A DNA stretch of 64,000 nt, from positions 558,001-622,000 of the forward strand of contig NZ_CP135275.1 of the NCBI RefSeq assembly GCF_032302195.1. The letters run 5' to 3'. The notes under the pieces are model-generated. The model was not told the DNA's origin. It searched no databases and was given only the letters and a program-made list of their open reading frames with translations. This DNA comes from Paenibacillus sp. MMS20-IR301. Its GTDB lineage: Bacteria > Bacillota > Bacilli > Paenibacillales > Paenibacillaceae. Shown here one piece after another: positions 27,825 through 36,750 of this stretch; the first letter of the stretch is position 1, and the number at the start of each line of letters is the position of its first letter. A program made the position numbers and the translations under genes.

Positions 27825-28664
27825 ATGGTTGGAAAAAGTAAAGGACTTAAAGTCACCGTCACCGTGTTTGTGTATATTCTATTATTTCTGACAGTACTGG
27901 CCATGCTGGTGCCGTATGTATGGATGTTATCCTCATCACTTAAGCTGAACAAGGATGTATTCTCCTTCCCGATGCAGTGGATTCCCCAGAGTCCGCGCTG
28001 GGAGAACTATGCGGATATCTGGACCCGGATTCCGCTGGGACGCTTCATTTTCAATACAGCGAAGTTATCGATTATCGTAACTATTCTGCAGCTGCTGACT
28101 TCGAGCTTCGCAGCCTATGCCTTCTCGAAGCTGCACTTCCGCGGCAAGAACTTCATCTTCCTTGGATATATCGCAACCATTGCGATTCCTTGGCAGGCGT
28201 ACATGGTGCCGCAGTTTATCCTGATGCGTTACATGGGACTGAACAATACCCACCTGGCAATCATTCTGCTGCAGGCATTCTCCGCATTCGGTGTGTTCAT
28301 GATGCGCCAGTTCTATCAGGGTGTTCCGGATGAATTATGTGAAGCCGCCCGGATTGACGGGCTCAGCGAATATGGTATCTGGGCGAGAATCATGCTGCCG
28401 CTGTCTAAGCCGGCACTCTCAACGCTCACGATCTTTACCTTCGTTGCCACCTGGAATGACTTCCTCGGGCCAATGATTTACCTGACCGATACGAAGCTCA
28501 AGACGATTCAGATCGGTCTGCGTATGTTCATCTCGCAGTACTCTGCGGAGTACGGCCTGATCATGGCAGCAAGCGTGGTATCCATTATTCCGGTAGTGGT
28601 TGTCTTCCTGGCCCTGCAGAAATACTTCGTACAAGGCGTTGCAGCATCAGGAATTAAAGGTTAA
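27825..28664 (+). CDS. ABC transporter permease, MsmG/MalG type
   Basis: A 279-residue membrane protein with six segments and the coupling loop EAARIDGLSEYGIWARIMLP. The C-terminus KYFVQGVAASGIKG is typical for MalG-type subunits. AGGAGG lies ahead of the ATG. It ends the third importer operon, and a terminator follows at 28676. Confidence 0.94.
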   Translation: MVGKSKGLKVTVTVFVYILLFLTVLAMLVPYVWMLSSSLKLNKDVFSFPMQWIPQSPRWENYADIWTRIPLGRFIFNTAKLSIIVTILQLLTSSFAAYAFSKLHFRGKNFIFLGYIATIAIPWQAYMVPQFILMRYMGLNNTHLAIILLQAFSAFGVFMMRQFYQGVPDELCEAARIDGLSEYGIWARIMLPLSKPALSTLTIFTFVATWNDFLGPMIYLTDTKLKTIQIGLRMFISQYSAEYGLIMAASVVSIIPVVVVFLALQKYFVQGVAASGIKG

Positions 28665-28675
28665 CACTGTTCCAG

Positions 28676-28715
28676 GCCTGGCAGTTGCAGATTTCGCGGA
28701 CTGCCGGGTTTTTTA
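28676..28715 (+). terminator. Intrinsic terminator of the third importer operon
   Basis: CCTGGCAGT pairs with ACTGCCGGG (one wobble) around a 14-base loop and is followed by GTTTTTTATA on the plus strand. It separates the importer from the large secreted enzyme gene. Confidence 0.85.
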
Positions 28716-28819
28716 TAGAAGTTCAGATGGATGAAGGAAGGAATAATTAAGCATTATATTCTGCTAACAACGGATTAATGCGCTTATTCGATTACAGCAA
28801 CGAAGGAGGAATTACAAGA

Positions 28820-31800
28820 ATGAACAACAGGAAACAAGTCAAAAAAAGGCTGTTCTCTGTGCTGATGTCTACAGCACTGGTAGCCGGTATGTTCCCGGCA
28901 CTGGGGATGCCGTCAGCCTCTGCTGCTGAAGCAAATACTGTATATGCAGCTGCCCATATGGGGGCAAAGACAACTGCAGGCACTACCCTGCCGGCAAGTA
29001 TTACTATCGGGGGACAGACTGCCGCCGTTAAGTGGAATATCGCCGAAGACACCTTTGATGTGCCGTACGATACCGTCACTGTAAGCGGAACCGCGAATGG
29101 CGGGCCGGTGCTGGCGAATGTGGAAGTGATTCCGCCTGCCGCGAATCCGCTCGTTTATTTCGTAGACAGCGGAAGAGGCGGCGACTCTTATAATAATCCG
29201 CCTGCTTCCTCACCGCTCTATGAGGCAGTCAAGACCTTGTCCGGCGGCAGTCTGCTTAACGAACTGCCTGATCAGAGGTACGTCAGCGGCCAGACCGGCT
29301 GGGGATATGACGATACAAGCAATCCGGTGAAGAACTCCAAGGAAGGTAATCTTGTCGATCCGGCCACTGAACCGTCTGTATGGAAGGTCGGTCTGCGGGC
29401 AGATCCGAAAGGTGCTCATATCGTCTATAAATTGAAAGCGCTTCAAGCCGGGACCTATACACTGAGCAGCGGTTTCTATGAATGGTTCTCCCTTCCCCGC
29501 TACCGTGGAATAGAGCCGCGCCTGGAGTATAAGAATACCGCAGGGGAGAGCAAGACCATCACGTTCGCAGGGTTCGACACGAATACGACCAAGTTTATCT
29601 CCGGCGAATTCACCATTCCCGGCGATATTGATACCGGCAGCCCGATGACGCTGACTTATGCAGGCGTATCAGGTGAGAAGCCGATTCTGAGCTGGTTCGC
29701 AGTAGCTAAGGGCGCGGTCAAGAAGGTTATGGATGATGCCCGGCAGACTGCGGCGTCGGTTGTCCGGGTGAATCTGGACGGCAATGACATCAATCAGGAG
29801 AATGTCAACGGCCTGACGTTCAAGGGCTTCGGCGTACTGAGCGGCAACAGCACCAGCGCCCTGCTGATGGACTATAAGTCTGAGCAGCCTGAAGCTTATG
29901 CGCAGCTGCTGCAGATTCTGTTCGGCGGCGACCGCCCGCTGATTGACCATGTCAAAATTGAGATGGGGAATGACCGTAACAACTCTACAGGCCCGGACCC
30001 TTCGACGATGCGGACTGCGGATGAAGAGGCCAATGTGAAGCGGCATCCCGGCTTCCAGCTCGCTGCTGACGCCAAAGCCGTCAATCCGGCGGTGAAGGTA
30101 AGCTTCCTGCGCTGGAACGCTCCGGCCTGGGCGAATAATAATGACAAAATCTATACCTGGTACAAAAATACGATTCTGGCTGCTTATCGTGAATACGGTT
30201 ACATGATTGATTACATCAATCCCGATGTCAATGAGCATGCCGCAGATTTGAACTGGATCAAGGAATACAGCAAGAAGGTTAAAACGGATACAACGGGCTT
30301 CGCAACTCCTCAGGAGGAGGCGCTGTATCACAGCATTAAGCTGATCATCTCCGACGAGGTCGGAATCGGCACCTTCGGTGATGCGATGGTCAGCGATCTG
30401 TCACTGCAGGAAGCCGTGTCTGTTGCCGGATATCATTACAACACGGATGATGACAGCAAAGGCAATTTCAAACGGCTCGCTGAGGAATTCGACAAGGAGA
30501 TCTGGAACAGTGAAGCACAGGCGACCTTCAGCAATTCGGCCTTCCGCCCGAATAACAATGTGAAGGATCCCTCGAAGGCAGGCACAGGGATCGGCGGTGT
30601 CGGCGGTCCGCTGGAGATGGGCAACACCATCATTAAAGGTTTCGTGAATTCACGCCGGACCCACTTCATTTACCAGCCGGCAATCGGCTCCTTCTATGAA
30701 GGCGGGCAGTATTCCTTCAAGGAGCTGCTCAGTGCACGGGACCCGTGGTCAGGCTTCATTCATTATGATGCCGGGCTGGTCATTCTTCAGCATTTCAACA
30801 GCTTTGCAGAGACAGGCTGGGAGAATGAAGGGAATACTGCGGGAATCTGGCGGGCGGTGCCGAAGGCCAGCTACACCGGCGCTTCGGGCACAAATCCGGT
30901 CAGCGGACGCAACGGCACTCCGAGCTATATGACGCTTGCCGCTCCGGACAAGAAGGATTTCTCGACAGTAATCATCAATGACAGCGAATATGAGAAAATT
31001 TATAAGCTGCAGGCAGTAAATATGAAATATACAGGAACTCCGTCCCTTGAGGTATGGGAGACCCGTGCAGCTGAGCAAGGCCAGGCCTTCAACAGCAATT
31101 ATATGAAATATCTCGGCGAAGCTGCAGCCGACAGCAGCGGTGTATATACGGTACGCATGAAGCCGTTCTCCATTGTAACCGTAACCACGCTGGATAATCA
31201 CGGCACTGAAGATGCACCTGCAGTGCTCCCGGTTGAAGGAGAACGCACGGTGCTCGATACCGATGTCACCGGTTCCATGCAGAATACGGAAGACCGGTTC
31301 CTGTACGCAGACGACTTCAATTACGGCAGCAAGACCGTTGCTGTCATAGGCGATGGAGGCAAAATTACCGGCGAGCAGAGCTATGTCAGCTCCCGCGGCG
31401 GCGGCCAGAGCGTAATGCCGCGTTATACCCAGGATCTGAACGGTGCTTTCGAGGCATACCGTATCGGCGATACGGATAATTATGTCCTGCGGCAGCAGCT
31501 GGATCAGACGACTACAGGCGTAGGCGGTGCCTGGAACGGGGGAGACCCGGTTACTGCAATCGGGGATTACCGCTGGACCAACTATAAGGTAAGTACCGAT
31601 GTATCCTTTGAGCAGAACAGCACGTTCAGCGGCAACAATTACGCTGCCGTCGGAGCCCGGTATCAGGGCGGCTCACAGACGCTAAGCGGTACGCCCTATG
31701 CCCTGAAGTTCTGGTTTGACGGCGGATGGCAGCTGCTCTCAAGCGGCAGCATTGTTGCCAGCGGTAATGTGGCCACAGGCGCGGGCGGCGTGAAGATTGA

Positions 31801-34800
31801 CGGCTTCAACACTGCGTATGATGCATGGCATAACATTGCCGTTCAGGTGGCGGGGGATAAGGTTACTGCTTATCTGGATCATGTTGAGCTTAAAACATAC
31901 ACCGACCCGAATCCGAAATTGTCGGGACGCGTACAGCTGGCGAGCGGCTTCTATCATGTCCGCTTTGATAATCTGAAGGTGGAGAAGGTAGACGGCTATA
32001 CTCCGTATTACTCAGAGCAGCTGGATAATCTGGAAATGTACGATCTGGCCGCAGCCCCGGCAGCGAAGCTGATATACGAGGGTGCATGGGCCCATGAGAA
32101 TGGAAAAGGCATGTATGTGTATCAGCGTTCCCTGTCAACCAGCCAAGGTGCAGGTGCGGTGCTGAAATACACCTTCACCGGCACAGGCCTGGATATTCTG
32201 GGACCAAACGACGGCTCAGCAAAGCTGGAAGCAACAGTAGACGGCCGTACCGTGGTGCTCTCGGGCACGACCGCCGCAGCGAAGGAGCTGTACCAGGCCT
32301 TCACACTGCGCGGGCTGGAGTACGGTGAGCATACGGTTCAGATTAAAGTGCTGAGCGGTACACTTGCTGTGGATTCCGTAGGAGTAATCTCCGGCGGAGC
32401 TGCAGGAGCTCTGAATACTGCCGCGCTGGAGCAGGCGGTGAAGGACGCGCAGGAAATTGTCCGGCAGGATGAATTCCCGGAGAATGACTGGAATATGTTC
32501 GCAGCGGCGCTCGGTTCAGCGGAAGCCGCATTGCGGAATCCGGCCCAGTACAGATTGGATCAGGAAGGAGCTGCGCAGCTTGAAGCGCGCCTGACCTCTG
32601 CTTATATCGGGCTTGTTATCGGAGATGTACGGGAGCTCGCCGCTCCTAAGGATACGGCTGTTTATGCCGGGAAGAAGCCGAATCTGCCGGCCAAGCTGGA
32701 AGCAACCCGTGCTGACGGCAGCAAGGTGCAGGTGGCTGTGAAATGGAACCTGGATACCGTTAGCTTCGACACTCCATATGAGCGGGTGGCAGTAACCGGA
32801 ACATTCGGAAATCTTAAAACCATAGCATATGTAGAAGTGGTGCCGGCCGGCCTTGTGTACTTCCTTGACCCTGGTGTCTTGGCGGACGGGGTATCCCAGC
32901 CGTATACAGCCATCAAGGAGTTCGTGGGTGAAAGCCTGCTGAACAATAAGGCAGATCAGCTGTCTACAGGGGATACAGTGTGGGGACATACCAATACGGG
33001 GGCGAATTACAACCTCAAAGGGTCAGTCTCACTTACGGATAAAGCTCAATCAGGCGTATACAGCTCGAATACGGTGAATACACCTCTGATCTACAAGCTG
33101 CCTCTAAGTGCAGGTAAATATACGATTACTTCGTATCACCTGGACTGGTGGACCAATAACAGCCGCACGATGGATATCAGGCTCAGCTATAATGATGCCG
33201 AAGGTAAAGCGGTGAGTGAAAAGGTCAAAACCGGCCTGATTGCAGGTTCCGCAGGCGCTGCGGTCAATTATGACTTCACGCTGCCGGCGAGCGGAACTGT
33301 AACTTATGCAGTGTACAATACGTACAGCCAGGCTGCACTGATAAGCTATCTGGCAGTAGCCAGAGATAAGGTCAGCGTGGCCAATGAGCAGGCTGTCAAT
33401 GAAGCCAAGAGTATTATTGAAGGCGCAGCCTACAGTGTAGAGAAGGATACAGCGAATAGTGAAGCGGCTGTTCAGAACTGGCTGCAGCAGACGATTAACG
33501 GCTTGCCCGGCTTCAGTGCAACCGGGGCTGCTATGGGTGTTATCAGCCTGTCACCATTCCAGGCAGCCACAGATGATGCTGATGGCAGCTTCACCTTCAC
33601 GGTGTCCCTGAGCAAGGGGGAAGCCTCGGTTAGCGGCTCGGCCAGCGGAGTAATTACGCTGCCGGTACCGGATAAGGTTCAGCCGGTAATCACTCTGTCA
33701 GGTGATGCAGTTGTGAACCTTAAGGTTGGTTCAGAGTATACCGACGCAGGAGCTACGGCTTACGATGAGCAGGACGGAGATTTAACGGACCGGATCATTA
33801 CAACGGTCAGCAGTGAAGTATACGGTCTGACAGAGCTGGATACGGCAGTGGAGGATATCTATACCTTCCATTATAATGTCAGCGATGCTGCGGGGAATGT
33901 TGCGGAAGAAGTAACCAGAACCGTAGTAGTTGCAGCTGACCCGGATGTTATCAAGCCGGTCATTACACTGCTTGGTGAACCCTCCGTTCAACTGAAGAAT
34001 GGCGCAGTTTACCATGATGCCGGAGCTACAGCGGCAGATGACCGTGACGGGGATATTACGGACCGCATTGTGACCGCGGTTACGAAGGACGGCAAGTCTG
34101 TGCTGACGCTGGATACCTCAGCAGCCGGTACTTACGTAATTCTCTATAACGTGAGTGATTCCGCAGGCAATGCAGCTGTTCAGGTGACAAGAGCGGTGAC
34201 GGTGGACGAAGCGGAGCAGCCGGTTGTGACCCCTGAACCTACACCACAGCCGACACCGGCACCGACAGAAGCACCGGCGGCAACGTCACCAGCAGTGACG
34301 CCAACGCCAACACCGGTACCAACACCGGCACCGCAGACCGAAAAGGTGCTTGGTGTGAACGATATCGCGGGTCCGGTGCAAGGAACCATTACGGTTCAGC
34401 TGGCAGACGCTACTGAATCCGTATTGCTTCCGGCAGGTTTAACAGGAATCACAGGGGAGAACACTTTGCGTCTCGCCTGGAGCAGTGTTGCTGTTGAGCT
34501 GACTCCTGAAGTGCTGAAGAGCATTCAGGATAAGGTTAACGGAGGCCGGTCAGAGGAGGCGCGGATTAAGCTGTCAGCGGTGAAGACAGCGAAGACTGCT
34601 GTAGAACAGCTGCTGAATAATCCGGCTGTGAACGGTTCTGTCCAAATTTCGGCGGCAAGCGATGTGCTCAGCTTCGGTCTGGAGGTAGTGGCTGCAGACG
34701 GTACAACTGTACCGGTAACCGCATTTGATCAGCCGCTGCTGCTTACCTTCAATGTAGATCCGGAAGCTGATCCGAACCTGCTCGGTATTTACTATATCGG

Positions 34801-35443
34801 CACAGACGGCAAGCTGGAATTCATCGGCGGAACACTGGCTGGCGGCAAGCTCACCGCCGGTGTACATCATTTCAGCCAGTATGCAGTGCTCGAATATGAC
34901 AAGAGCTTCTCGGATGTAAACAGTGACAGCTGGGCAAGTGCAGTCATTAAATCCATGGCTGCAAAGCATATCATTGAAGGTGTATCCGCTACAGCATTCA
35001 ATCCGCAAGGTGAAGTAACGAGAGCACAATTTGCTTCCATGATTACACGTGCGCTGGGGCTTAAGGCGGGAAGCGGATCAGCCTTTGCGGATGTGAACTC
35101 CGGTGCCTGGTATGCTGAAGCTGTTGCGGCTGTCAATGAAGCGGGAATCGTGCTCGGACGCAATAAGGACATCTTTGCCCCGAATGAGAGCATCACCCGT
35201 GAGGAAATGGCGGTCATGATTGTCCGCGCTTATGAATATATGCTGGGAAGTCCGGCAGCTGCCGCTGCCGCAGGCTCATTCAGTGATTATTCCCGGATTC
35301 ATGACTGGGCGAAGGATGCAGCCGGCAAGGCTGAACAGGCAGGACTAATCAAGGGGCGCGGCAATAAGCAATTCGCCCCGCTAGAGACGATGACCCGCGC
35401 GGAAAGTGCGCAAGTGATCGCTAATCTGCTGAAGCATCTGTAA
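28820..35443 (+). CDS. Secreted S-layer-anchored multidomain enzyme with GH59-like catalytic module
   Basis: 2207 residues; the ATG at 28820 follows GGAGGAAT. The signal peptide ends near PSASA (~35). A Big_4-type Ig domain (~38-108) precedes an unnamed beta-sandwich (~110-300). The catalytic module at ~310-780 resembles GH59 galactocerebrosidase: FKGFGVLSG, VKIEMGNDRNNSTGPDPSTM, DVNEHA with probable acid/base Glu472, and WNSEAQA with probable nucleophile Glu565. A concanavalin-like domain (~827-1058), a further beta domain, a FIVAR-type helical segment (~1195-1268), second copies of the Ig and beta-sandwich pair (~1270-1560), two DUF5011-type repeats (~1619-1795), a Pro/Thr linker and three SLH domains (~2030-2205) follow. 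It probably removes beta-galactosyl units from extracellular glycans or glycolipids at the cell surface. The family call rests on motif resemblance only. Confidence 0.82.
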   Translation: MNNRKQVKKRLFSVLMSTALVAGMFPALGMPSASAAEANTVYAAAHMGAKTTAGTTLPASITIGGQTAAVKWNIAEDTFDVPYDTVTVSGTANGGPVLANVEVIPPAANPLVYFVDSGRGGDSYNNPPASSPLYEAVKTLSGGSLLNELPDQRYVSGQTGWGYDDTSNPVKNSKEGNLVDPATEPSVWKVGLRADPKGAHIVYKLKALQAGTYTLSSGFYEWFSLPRYRGIEPRLEYKNTAGESKTITFAGFDTNTTKFISGEFTIPGDIDTGSPMTLTYAGVSGEKPILSWFAVAKGAVKKVMDDARQTAASVVRVNLDGNDINQENVNGLTFKGFGVLSGNSTSALLMDYKSEQPEAYAQLLQILFGGDRPLIDHVKIEMGNDRNNSTGPDPSTMRTADEEANVKRHPGFQLAADAKAVNPAVKVSFLRWNAPAWANNNDKIYTWYKNTILAAYREYGYMIDYINPDVNEHAADLNWIKEYSKKVKTDTTGFATPQEEALYHSIKLIISDEVGIGTFGDAMVSDLSLQEAVSVAGYHYNTDDDSKGNFKRLAEEFDKEIWNSEAQATFSNSAFRPNNNVKDPSKAGTGIGGVGGPLEMGNTIIKGFVNSRRTHFIYQPAIGSFYEGGQYSFKELLSARDPWSGFIHYDAGLVILQHFNSFAETGWENEGNTAGIWRAVPKASYTGASGTNPVSGRNGTPSYMTLAAPDKKDFSTVIINDSEYEKIYKLQAVNMKYTGTPSLEVWETRAAEQGQAFNSNYMKYLGEAAADSSGVYTVRMKPFSIVTVTTLDNHGTEDAPAVLPVEGERTVLDTDVTGSMQNTEDRFLYADDFNYGSKTVAVIGDGGKITGEQSYVSSRGGGQSVMPRYTQDLNGAFEAYRIGDTDNYVLRQQLDQTTTGVGGAWNGGDPVTAIGDYRWTNYKVSTDVSFEQNSTFSGNNYAAVGARYQGGSQTLSGTPYALKFWFDGGWQLLSSGSIVASGNVATGAGGVKIDGFNTAYDAWHNIAVQVAGDKVTAYLDHVELKTYTDPNPKLSGRVQLASGFYHVRFDNLKVEKVDGYTPYYSEQLDNLEMYDLAAAPAAKLIYEGAWAHENGKGMYVYQRSLSTSQGAGAVLKYTFTGTGLDILGPNDGSAKLEATVDGRTVVLSGTTAAAKELYQAFTLRGLEYGEHTVQIKVLSGTLAVDSVGVISGGAAGALNTAALEQAVKDAQEIVRQDEFPENDWNMFAAALGSAEAALRNPAQYRLDQEGAAQLEARLTSAYIGLVIGDVRELAAPKDTAVYAGKKPNLPAKLEATRADGSKVQVAVKWNLDTVSFDTPYERVAVTGTFGNLKTIAYVEVVPAGLVYFLDPGVLADGVSQPYTAIKEFVGESLLNNKADQLSTGDTVWGHTNTGANYNLKGSVSLTDKAQSGVYSSNTVNTPLIYKLPLSAGKYTITSYHLDWWTNNSRTMDIRLSYNDAEGKAVSEKVKTGLIAGSAGAAVNYDFTLPASGTVTYAVYNTYSQAALISYLAVARDKVSVANEQAVNEAKSIIEGAAYSVEKDTANSEAAVQNWLQQTINGLPGFSATGAAMGVISLSPFQAATDDADGSFTFTVSLSKGEASVSGSASGVITLPVPDKVQPVITLSGDAVVNLKVGSEYTDAGATAYDEQDGDLTDRIITTVSSEVYGLTELDTAVEDIYTFHYNVSDAAGNVAEEVTRTVVVAADPDVIKPVITLLGEPSVQLKNGAVYHDAGATAADDRDGDITDRIVTAVTKDGKSVLTLDTSAAGTYVILYNVSDSAGNAAVQVTRAVTVDEAEQPVVTPEPTPQPTPAPTEAPAATSPAVTPTPTPVPTPAPQTEKVLGVNDIAGPVQGTITVQLADATESVLLPAGLTGITGENTLRLAWSSVAVELTPEVLKSIQDKVNGGRSEEARIKLSAVKTAKTAVEQLLNNPAVNGSVQISAASDVLSFGLEVVAADGTTVPVTAFDQPLLLTFNVDPEADPNLLGIYYIGTDGKLEFIGGTLAGGKLTAGVHHFSQYAVLEYDKSFSDVNSDSWASAVIKSMAAKHIIEGVSATAFNPQGEVTRAQFASMITRALGLKAGSGSAFADVNSGAWYAEAVAAVNEAGIVLGRNKDIFAPNESITREEMAVMIVRAYEYMLGSPAAAAAAGSFSDYSRIHDWAKDAAGKAEQAGLIKGRGNKQFAPLETMTRAESAQVIANLLKHL

Positions 35444-35463
35444 GCAATAATGTAACCATAACC

Positions 35464-35502
35464 AGAGCAGCGATTCTTCCGTTTTTGGAGCATCGCTGCT
35501 CT
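35464..35502 (+). terminator. Terminator of the large secreted enzyme gene
   Basis: AGAGCAGCGAT and ATCGCTGCTCT form a perfect 11-bp stem around a T-rich 17-base loop, 20 bases after the stop codon, followed by GCGTTTATT. Confidence 0.8.
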
Positions 35503-35530
35503 GCGTTTATTAGGAACGCGAAAGCTATAC

Positions 35531-35616
35531 GAGCGGGAAAAGAGGGGCACTAATGCCCCTAAAATGCTCCGAAGCGGCCTGAACGGGGAAAAGAGGCACT
35601 GCGCCCCTATCCCCGC
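35531..35616. repeat. Two degenerate tandem copies of a hairpin-forming unit
   Basis: Unit one at 35531-35570 (GAGCGGGAAAAGAGGGGCAC...) and unit two at 35581-35616 (GAACGGGGAAAAGAGGCAC...) share their order of motifs. Each contains a GGGGCA/TGCCCC-type inverted repeat, shortened in the second. There is no coding potential. Confidence 0.45.
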
Positions 35617-35628
35617 AACTTGAAAGGA

Positions 35629-35668
35629 GGCTGCCCTCGTAAGTAAAATTCCTACTTACGGAACAGCC
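35629..35668. other. Two-tier hairpin between convergent genes
   Basis: The outer arms are GGCTG/CAGCC and the inner arms are CGTAAGTA/TACTTACG (eight perfect pairs) around AAATTCC. It lacks a clear T-run on either strand. It may end leftward transcripts of the AraC gene or belong to the repeat next to it. Confidence 0.5.
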
Positions 35669-35718
35669 CCTACTCTGAAGCTAAGCACGTATCCCGCCAA
35701 TACAACGGATTCTGCCTG

Positions 35719-36555
35719 TCAGGCATGTTTACCGTATTTGCCGGGCGGGATGCCTGTAATGTTCTTGAAGGTGCGGATGAAGTTGGCATAGTCGTTGAAG
35801 CCGGACAGGTAGCAGGTATCGGACACGGAGTTTCCGGCAGACAGGAGCTGCTTGGACAGGGCGATTTTTTTGAGCAGGACATAACGGTAGATCGTCCCGC
35901 CGGTCTGCTGCTTGAACAGATGGCTGAGATAATACTTATCCACATTCAATTCGCCGGCTATATGCTCAAGGGAGAGGTTCAAATGCAGGTGGTTGTCAAT
36001 ATAGCTCATGGCGGACTGGATATGTGCAGAGATTACGCTCGGCACAGCGGAACGGGTGCGGCTGTACAATTCGTTCATGAGCACCAGAATCTGAATCAGG
36101 TAGGTCAGGGCCAGTACCTCACTGCCATATTGTTCACTCGCGAGAGCGGACAGGAGAAGAGATGCCAGTTCGGTGTACTTTGTAAGCAGCGGTTCATCCA
36201 TCCGCGCCAGATTATGCTCTCCGGGCTGGCGGTTCTGGAAGCAGGCGAGCAGATTGGTGGTAGCCGTGCAGAACGGATAGACCAGAGGTGCTTTAAAGTG
36301 AATCGTTAACCGTTCGTAAGGCTCCGGGGACAGATTGATTATTTTATGAATCTCATGGTTGTTGAACAGGAGCACATCGCCCCGGTGCAGCGGATAGCTG
36401 TACTGGTCGACGAATCCGTTCACGCTGCCCCCAAGAAACAGGAAGATTTCGTAGTGGTCATGGATATGAAAATCCTTTGTCGGCGAGATTGAGGTTTTGC
36501 CCATATTGGCCAGAAGATCGCCTTCGAAGGTTTGATGATACCGGGCATGCTTCAT
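35719..36555 (-). CDS. AraC-family transcriptional regulator with cupin sensor domain
   Basis: 278 residues. The N-terminal ~130 residues are a cupin-type AraC ligand domain (DFHIHDHYEIFLFLGGSVNG, HRGDVLLFNNHEIHK). The C-terminal ~100 are a double helix-turn-helix (LNVDKYYLSHLFKQQTGG, CYLSGFNDYANFIRTFKNITG). GGAG eight bases before the ATG at 36555 favours this start over one at 36624. It is divergent from the uronide-degradation operon at 36751 and probably activates it on binding an intracellular sugar. An inverted repeat at 36608-36633 between the two may be its site. Confidence 0.92.
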   Translation of the reverse strand: MKHARYHQTFEGDLLANMGKTSISPTKDFHIHDHYEIFLFLGGSVNGFVDQYSYPLHRGDVLLFNNHEIHKIINLSPEPYERLTIHFKAPLVYPFCTATTNLLACFQNRQPGEHNLARMDEPLLTKYTELASLLLSALASEQYGSEVLALTYLIQILVLMNELYSRTRSAVPSVISAHIQSAMSYIDNHLHLNLSLEHIAGELNVDKYYLSHLFKQQTGGTIYRYVLLKKIALSKQLLSAGNSVSDTCYLSGFNDYANFIRTFKNITGIPPGKYGKHA

Positions 36556-36607
36556 CCTAACGGCTCCTTTTTCAAATTGTTGATCACAATAAACGCAATA
36601 AAAATTC

Positions 36608-36633
36608 ATTATTCGCAAAGACATTGCAATAAT
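36608..36633. promoter_or_regulatory. Inverted repeat in the AraC/uronide operon divergent promoter
   Basis: ATTATTCGCAA and TTGCAATAAT are inverted around five bases, with one bulged C. The position, between the AraC start and the operon start, suits an operator or activator site. Confidence 0.35.
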
Positions 36634-36750
36634 ATCACACTAAACTATAGAAGAAGAAAGCGCAATCTTTATAACGTGCCTACACTGGCAACTATGCTTT
36701 AAGTTAACTCTTAAGCAACCGCCGGAGAGGCTGAAAGGGTTGAATTATAA

